Below are positions 5,287 to 9,389 of a stretch of DNA of 9,389 nucleotides, piece after piece. The translations under genes were made by a program, and so were the position numbers. Position 1 is the first letter of the stretch. Each line of letters opens with the position of its first letter. The notes beneath the pieces were generated by a model that worked only from the letters and a program-made list of their open reading frames with translations, was not told where the DNA came from and made no database searches. This DNA comes from Armatimonadota bacterium. Lineage in GTDB: Bacteria > Armatimonadota > Hebobacteria > CAIYQO01. Location of the stretch: NCBI GenBank assembly GCA_022708765.1, contig JAKIYB010000141.1, positions 1 through 9,389 on the forward strand, written 5' to 3'.

Positions 5287-7860
5287 CAGACTCAGCTTGC
5301 TAATACTCAACGGCAAAGCCTTCAGCAAGCCATTGAGGCGAAGCAATGGGATCACCTTCCCGAATATAATGATCCCCTGGCCGCTGAAACGCTAGTGGCA
5401 CATTTCGGGGAACCATTAGGTGTATCCAGCTATGAGATGGCTTGCCTCGGTTCTGTTCTGGTTGATCCCCTGCTGGCAAGGTTGCATGATCCTGATCCCC
5501 TGATTCGCAAACAGATACTGGAGGTGTTGACCAATATCTACTGCCGCGATGAGAACGGCATGGATGCATCCGATCCACGATTGATTAACACACTGGTGAG
5601 CGGAATGGCGGATGCCGACGCCGGTGTGCGTGAGAAGGCGTTTTATAACGCCTGCACTCTTATTTCAAATTGCGAAATCAGTCAGGAAGCATTTGCACGT
5701 TTGGAACAGGCTGTCGTAGAAGCCATTTCCAGTCCGGACACTCATATACGCAAGGCTGCAACGCGGGCAGCTTACGTTTTTCGCGCACCTGCTGTCCGTA
5801 ATGCGTTAGTCACACTGCTGCAGTCACCAGATGCCCAAACCCGTCAATGGGCTATTCAACATTTGGGGTATTCACACGAACCACCTGCTGTGACTGATGC
5901 GTTGGTTGATGCGTTACACGACCCGGAAATCCATATCGAAGTCACATTGGCGCTGGCACGTCTTGGTGATTCACGCGCTATCGAACCATTATGTAGGCTG
6001 TTACAAGATGAGGCGTATTGTTACGAAGCGGTGGTGATGCTCCATCGGTTGAAGGTGCCACAGGCTATTCCCGCGCTCCTTTCACTGATAACCTCCAGAT
6101 CGGTTCCCGCGCAAGACCGGGAACATGCCGCTATCGTCCTGGGGGAGATGGGGCTTCCCGCGCTCAATCCGCTCCTGCATGCCTGGAAACGCGCTGCTTC
6201 CCATGCAAAACCCTATCTGGCGTTGGCGCTGGCGTTTATTCAGGATTCCCGCACGATACCGCTGTTACGGCGCTATCTCTACCAGGCAAAGACTGAAGAT
6301 CGTCAGCGTATACTTGGCGCGCTGAGTTACCGTCAGGATGCTGACACCGCCGCACTGCTGAAGACGCTGGCGGAAGGCCATTCCAGGGCCGTTGCTGTCG
6401 AGGCCATTGATAATATGAGTTCTCCTCCGCCACTGTCGTTACTCAAGCATCGTGATCCGCGGCGGCGTGAGGCGGTGCTGTATAACTTTGCCACAACTTA
6501 TGGTCCTCTCGAACCGGTGCTTACCTGCCTGCGTGATCCTGACGTGCATGTACGAGCAGCGGCAGTATATGCCCTTCGGGAGCGCATTCCTGATTCGAGC
6601 ATCGCTGAAGCTCTGGTTCCGTTGCTGTACGATCAGGAAGTATGCTTCGAAGCTGCGCTGATGCTTGCCAGGCAGGGAGATGCACGTGGCGCGGAGGTAC
6701 TCATTGCGGCATTGCGCTCACCGGAAAAGCGAGAAGATGCTTTGAGGGCGTTTCAACAGATTCAAGTGTCGGCAGCGGTACCGATGCTCATCACACTCCT
6801 GAAGGATGAGGATAACAATATCTGCATTGCCGCCATGCGAGCACTGGGAGCGCAACGCGAACCGACTGCTACGGCGGCATTGCTTCAGATGCTTGAAAGT
6901 GGCCAACGCGATGAGCTTGTATGGGTGCTTATCGGCGCGCTAAGTAATACCGGTGATCCGCTGGTCGTGCAACCGCTGGTTGCGTTCATGGAACAATACG
7001 ATTATGAGAATGCTTTTTATGTAAATATCGATCCTGCAGTTAAGGCGCTGGGGAAGCTGGGGGATCCTCGAGCGATTCCTGCAATTCTCCAGGCGATGGA
7101 ATCCCCCCGAAACGTTCGTGAGGAAGCTGTTCCAGCGCTTGTTGCAATGGGTGATGCCGCTTACGATCCGGCGGTGAAGCTGATCGCTGATCCGCGTCCC
7201 TGGATGCGCGAAGCGGGCGTGACCATTCTGGCGCGTCTGGGAAAGCGAGAGGCTGCACCGTTGCTGGAAGCGGCGCTCTCCGACCCTGACCCCGAAGTGC
7301 GTGCTGCGATTGTTGATGCGCTGGATACGCTGCACAGCGCCAACGCTGCCGTGCTGGTGCCGCCTCTGCTGTCGGATTCGGCTGCAGTCGTGCGCCAGGC
7401 TGCCGCGCGCGTGTTGGGGAAGATGGGTGAGAAAGCCCACACTCCCGCGCTGCGACGGTTGCTCACTGATCCGAGCATGAGTGTCCGTTATACGGCCGCC
7501 GGTGCGCTGGCCAACTTTGGAGATGAACAGGGCCTGACGCTGTTGCTGGATGCCGCTGAGAATGGAACGCTTCCGAATCGGAAAATTGCGATTACCGTAT
7601 TGGGGGAAGTCAACGATCCCCATGCGTTCGACATCCTCATTCGCATTCTGAATGATCGTACAGACCGCCATGCTCATGAAGCAGTAGCAAATGCGCTGGT
7701 GCAGCGTGGGGATACCAGAGCAATTGGCCCGCTAATGGAGCTATTCCAGCAGGATTACGATTATTTAGGCGCCATCGAGAGTGCGCTACGGAAATTAACA
7801 GGCCTTTCCACCGATTGGCAACTGCGTGAATGGTGGCTCAAGCAACAGCAGACGAAATGA
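5224..7860 (+). CDS. Exported HEAT-repeat protein
   Basis: The 878-residue product has a Sec signal peptide and then an almost unbroken series of HEAT (PBS-lyase-type) repeats of about 30 residues. Typical units are PLLARLHDPDPLIRKQILEVL, LVTLLQSPDAQTRQWAIQHLG, LLEAALSDPDPEVRAAIVDAL and LRRLLTDPSMSVRYTAAGALANFGD. The DPD.xVR turn and the following Ala-rich helix recur throughout. The C-terminus (LRKLTGLSTDWQLREWWLKQ) is the Leu-Thr-Gly ... Trp-Trp cap often seen after such repeats. These solenoids bind other proteins; no enzyme motif is visible and the partner is unknown. Two units, around C266-Y-E-A and C474-F-E-A, are unusually alike 208 residues apart. DNA composition is lower in GC than the flanking genes (two 60-nt lines counted: 31/60 and 30/60, against 45/60 in the upstream gene), rising near the 3' end. 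It converges on uvrC. Confidence 0.9.
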   Translation: MDGKPLLLFLLLIGLLYGASAQTQLANTQRQSLQQAIEAKQWDHLPEYNDPLAAETLVAHFGEPLGVSSYEMACLGSVLVDPLLARLHDPDPLIRKQILEVLTNIYCRDENGMDASDPRLINTLVSGMADADAGVREKAFYNACTLISNCEISQEAFARLEQAVVEAISSPDTHIRKAATRAAYVFRAPAVRNALVTLLQSPDAQTRQWAIQHLGYSHEPPAVTDALVDALHDPEIHIEVTLALARLGDSRAIEPLCRLLQDEAYCYEAVVMLHRLKVPQAIPALLSLITSRSVPAQDREHAAIVLGEMGLPALNPLLHAWKRAASHAKPYLALALAFIQDSRTIPLLRRYLYQAKTEDRQRILGALSYRQDADTAALLKTLAEGHSRAVAVEAIDNMSSPPPLSLLKHRDPRRREAVLYNFATTYGPLEPVLTCLRDPDVHVRAAAVYALRERIPDSSIAEALVPLLYDQEVCFEAALMLARQGDARGAEVLIAALRSPEKREDALRAFQQIQVSAAVPMLITLLKDEDNNICIAAMRALGAQREPTATAALLQMLESGQRDELVWVLIGALSNTGDPLVVQPLVAFMEQYDYENAFYVNIDPAVKALGKLGDPRAIPAILQAMESPRNVREEAVPALVAMGDAAYDPAVKLIADPRPWMREAGVTILARLGKREAAPLLEAALSDPDPEVRAAIVDALDTLHSANAAVLVPPLLSDSAAVVRQAAARVLGKMGEKAHTPALRRLLTDPSMSVRYTAAGALANFGDEQGLTLLLDAAENGTLPNRKIAITVLGEVNDPHAFDILIRILNDRTDRHAHEAVANALVQRGDTRAIGPLMELFQQDYDYLGAIESALRKLTGLSTDWQLREWWLKQQQTK

Positions 7861-7890
7861 TTGAACCGAATGGGCTTTACGTTCCCCTGC

Positions 7891-9389
7891 TCACTCCACC
7901 CCCGCCAGCATCCCATGCAGCTTCTCCGCCAGCGGGCGGGGGATGCCGGGGGCGGCGGCGAGGTCGTCTACCGTGGCTTTGCGGATTTTCTCGACGCTGC
8001 CGAAGTGTTTTAAGAGCGCCGCTTTGCGGCTGGGGCCGATACCGGGGATCTCGTCGAGCAGGCTTTCCTTTACTCGTTTGTTGCGCAGGGTGGTGTGGTA
8101 CTTCAGCGCGAAGCGGTGGGCTTCGTCGCGGATGCGCTGGAGGAGGTGGAGAGCGCGCGAGTGTTTTGGCAGGATGAGCCCCAGCTCTTTACCGGGGAGG
8201 ATGATCTCCTCAAACCGTTTCGCCAGGCCGATGACGGGCACGCGCAGGTTCAGCTCCTCCATCGCCTTCAAGGCTACGTTGAGCTGGCCCTTGCCGCCGT
8301 CCACGATGAGCAGATCGGGCAGCGCGGCGAATTTGCGCGATTTCATCAGCGCGGCGCCCAGCCGCCGCTCCAGCAACTCGCGCATCATCGCGTAGTCATC
8401 CGGCGCGCCGGTGTAGTGGCGAATGTGGAAGCGACGGTACTGCGCCTTGTCCGGCAGGCCGTCGGTGAAGACCACCATCGAGCCCACCGCGTCCTCGCCC
8501 ATCAGCGTGCTGATGTCGTAACACTCCAGCCGCTTCGGCGCTTCGGGCAGGCCGATAACCTCCGCCAACTCCCGCAGCGCCTCGCGCGCTTTGCGCGTCT
8601 CCTCGTCGGCCTTCGCCTGCGTCTGCTCCAGGTAGAGGCGGGCATTTTCCGCGGTCATCGCCAGCAGGTCGGCCTTCGGCCCGCGTTGCGGCGCCAGCAG
8701 GCGCACGCGCCGGCCCACGCGTTCGGTCAGGTATTCTTCCAGCAGGCGCCCCTCGCTGATCGGGTGCGGCAGCAGCAGCAGGCGCGGCGGCGAACCGACC
8801 TGCGTGTAGCGCTGGGCGAGGAAGGCGGTGAGCAGTTCATCCTCGCCCACCCCGGTGACGCCGTCCAGCAGGTAGTGCTGCTGATCGACCAGCCGGCCGC
8901 CGCGCACCACTGAGACGGTCATGCACGCCTCGTCGGCGCGGGCGTGGTAGGCCACCACATCCAGGTCCTCGCGTTTGGCGGAGACGGTCTTCGCGTCCTG
9001 CTGAATCTGCCGCAGGCTGGCAATTTTGTCGCGCAGGCGCGCGGCGGTCTCGAAGCGCCACTCGCCCGCCGCGCGCTCCATCTCGGCGGTCAGCGCGTCC
9101 AGCAGGTGGTCCATCTTCCCCTCCAGGAAGAGGATAGCCTCCGCCACCTGCCCGGCATACTCCTCGGGGGTGACAATACCCGCGCAGGGGCCGGTACACT
9201 GCCCGATGTCGTAATCCAGGCAGGGGCGTTTTAACAGCGCGCCCGTCTCGTCCCATGGACAGCCGGCGCGGCGCTTGGGAGAATTCCGCGTCTCCTGCCG
9301 CACCTTGAAGACACGCCGGATGAGCCGCACCACGTCCCACATCGCGCCCACGTTGGTATAGGGGCCGAAATAGCGCGCGTCTTTGTCAA
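7891..9389 (-). CDS. uvrC: Excinuclease ABC subunit UvrC (5' partial)
   Basis: UvrC makes both incisions in nucleotide excision repair after loading by UvrA and UvrB. About 498 residues are visible of roughly 600. The reading frame runs through the right edge (DKDARYFGPYTNVGAM, the end of the GIY-YIG 3'-incision domain), so the start lies outside. Then come a four-cysteine cluster (C-x12-C-x7-C-x3-C, about 9210-9261), the UVR motif that binds UvrB (FETAARLRDKIASLR), and the RNase H-like 5'-incision domain. The last has its acidic residues in CYDIS (8509-8523), PDDYA and IVDGGKGQ (8284-8307), and His in RDEAHRFA. Two C-terminal helix-hairpin-helix motifs (EIPGIGPSRKAALL, AAPGIPRPLAEKL) bind DNA. 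All catalytic residues are present. An extra 11 residues precede the first cluster cysteine compared with E. coli. It is convergent with the HEAT gene, 30 nt apart. Confidence 0.97.
   Translation of the reverse strand, partial: DKDARYFGPYTNVGAMWDVVRLIRRVFKVRQETRNSPKRRAGCPWDETGALLKRPCLDYDIGQCTGPCAGIVTPEEYAGQVAEAILFLEGKMDHLLDALTAEMERAAGEWRFETAARLRDKIASLRQIQQDAKTVSAKREDLDVVAYHARADEACMTVSVVRGGRLVDQQHYLLDGVTGVGEDELLTAFLAQRYTQVGSPPRLLLLPHPISEGRLLEEYLTERVGRRVRLLAPQRGPKADLLAMTAENARLYLEQTQAKADEETRKAREALRELAEVIGLPEAPKRLECYDISTLMGEDAVGSMVVFTDGLPDKAQYRRFHIRHYTGAPDDYAMMRELLERRLGAALMKSRKFAALPDLLIVDGGKGQLNVALKAMEELNLRVPVIGLAKRFEEIILPGKELGLILPKHSRALHLLQRIRDEAHRFALKYHTTLRNKRVKESLLDEIPGIGPSRKAALLKHFGSVEKIRKATVDDLAAAPGIPRPLAEKLHGMLAGVE

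Noticed and set aside
8095..8913. Plus-strand open frame opposite uvrC
   Set aside because: It is the shadow of uvrC, which shows all catalytic motifs on the minus strand. The plus frame is Gln/Arg/Leu-rich without motifs or an RBS.
1..9389. Mobile element, CRISPR array, tRNA/rRNA or new defence system
   Set aside because: No transposase, integrase or terminal repeats, no regularly spaced repeats, and no cloverleaf-like or rRNA sequence were seen. The genes do not form a defence-like cassette.

Overview
The window comes from a GC-rich bacterial chromosome. It carries hydrogenase maturation genes, two genes of unclear role, and one end of a DNA-repair gene. I cannot assign the organism from this sequence alone. 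A free-living bacterium with [NiFe]-hydrogenase, for example Chloroflexota or a similar environmental phylum, would fit the hyp genes, the lyase-like propeller protein, the exported HEAT-repeat protein and a CCCC-rich repeat-like segment. That is a weak inference.

Layout: (i) nt 2-1660 (+) is the C-terminal three quarters of hypF, cut by the left window edge. After a 146-nt gap come hypC (1807-2094) and hypD (2091-3173), which overlap by 4 nt at a GTGA junction. (ii) Nine nt after hypD, with its own Shine-Dalgarno sequence, lies a 644-residue protein (3183-5117). It has a jelly-roll-like N-terminal part and a beta-propeller-like C-terminal part resembling the propeller of rhamnogalacturonan lyases (PL11). 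It occupies the place where hypE often stands. (iii) After a 106-nt gap, an 878-residue exported protein (5224-7860) consists almost entirely of HEAT repeats. Its DNA is visibly less GC-rich than its neighbours. (iv) uvrC lies on the minus strand (7891 to the right edge), convergent with the HEAT gene and only 30 nt from it. It is cut at its 5' end.

How the genes work together: HypF, HypC and HypD act in one pathway. HypF makes a carbamoyl group from carbamoyl phosphate and passes it to HypE, where it becomes cyanide. HypC and HypD assemble the Fe(CN)2CO unit of [NiFe]-hydrogenase. HypE and HypAB are not in the window. The propeller and HEAT genes have no evident link to this pathway beyond position. 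UvrC is an unrelated housekeeping gene.

I see no CRISPR array, tRNA or rRNA, transposase, integrase or recognisable defence system, and no strong case for a new multi-gene system. The most useful leads are the hypD-linked propeller protein without a signal peptide, the repeat-derived tail of HypC, and the compositional break at the HEAT gene.
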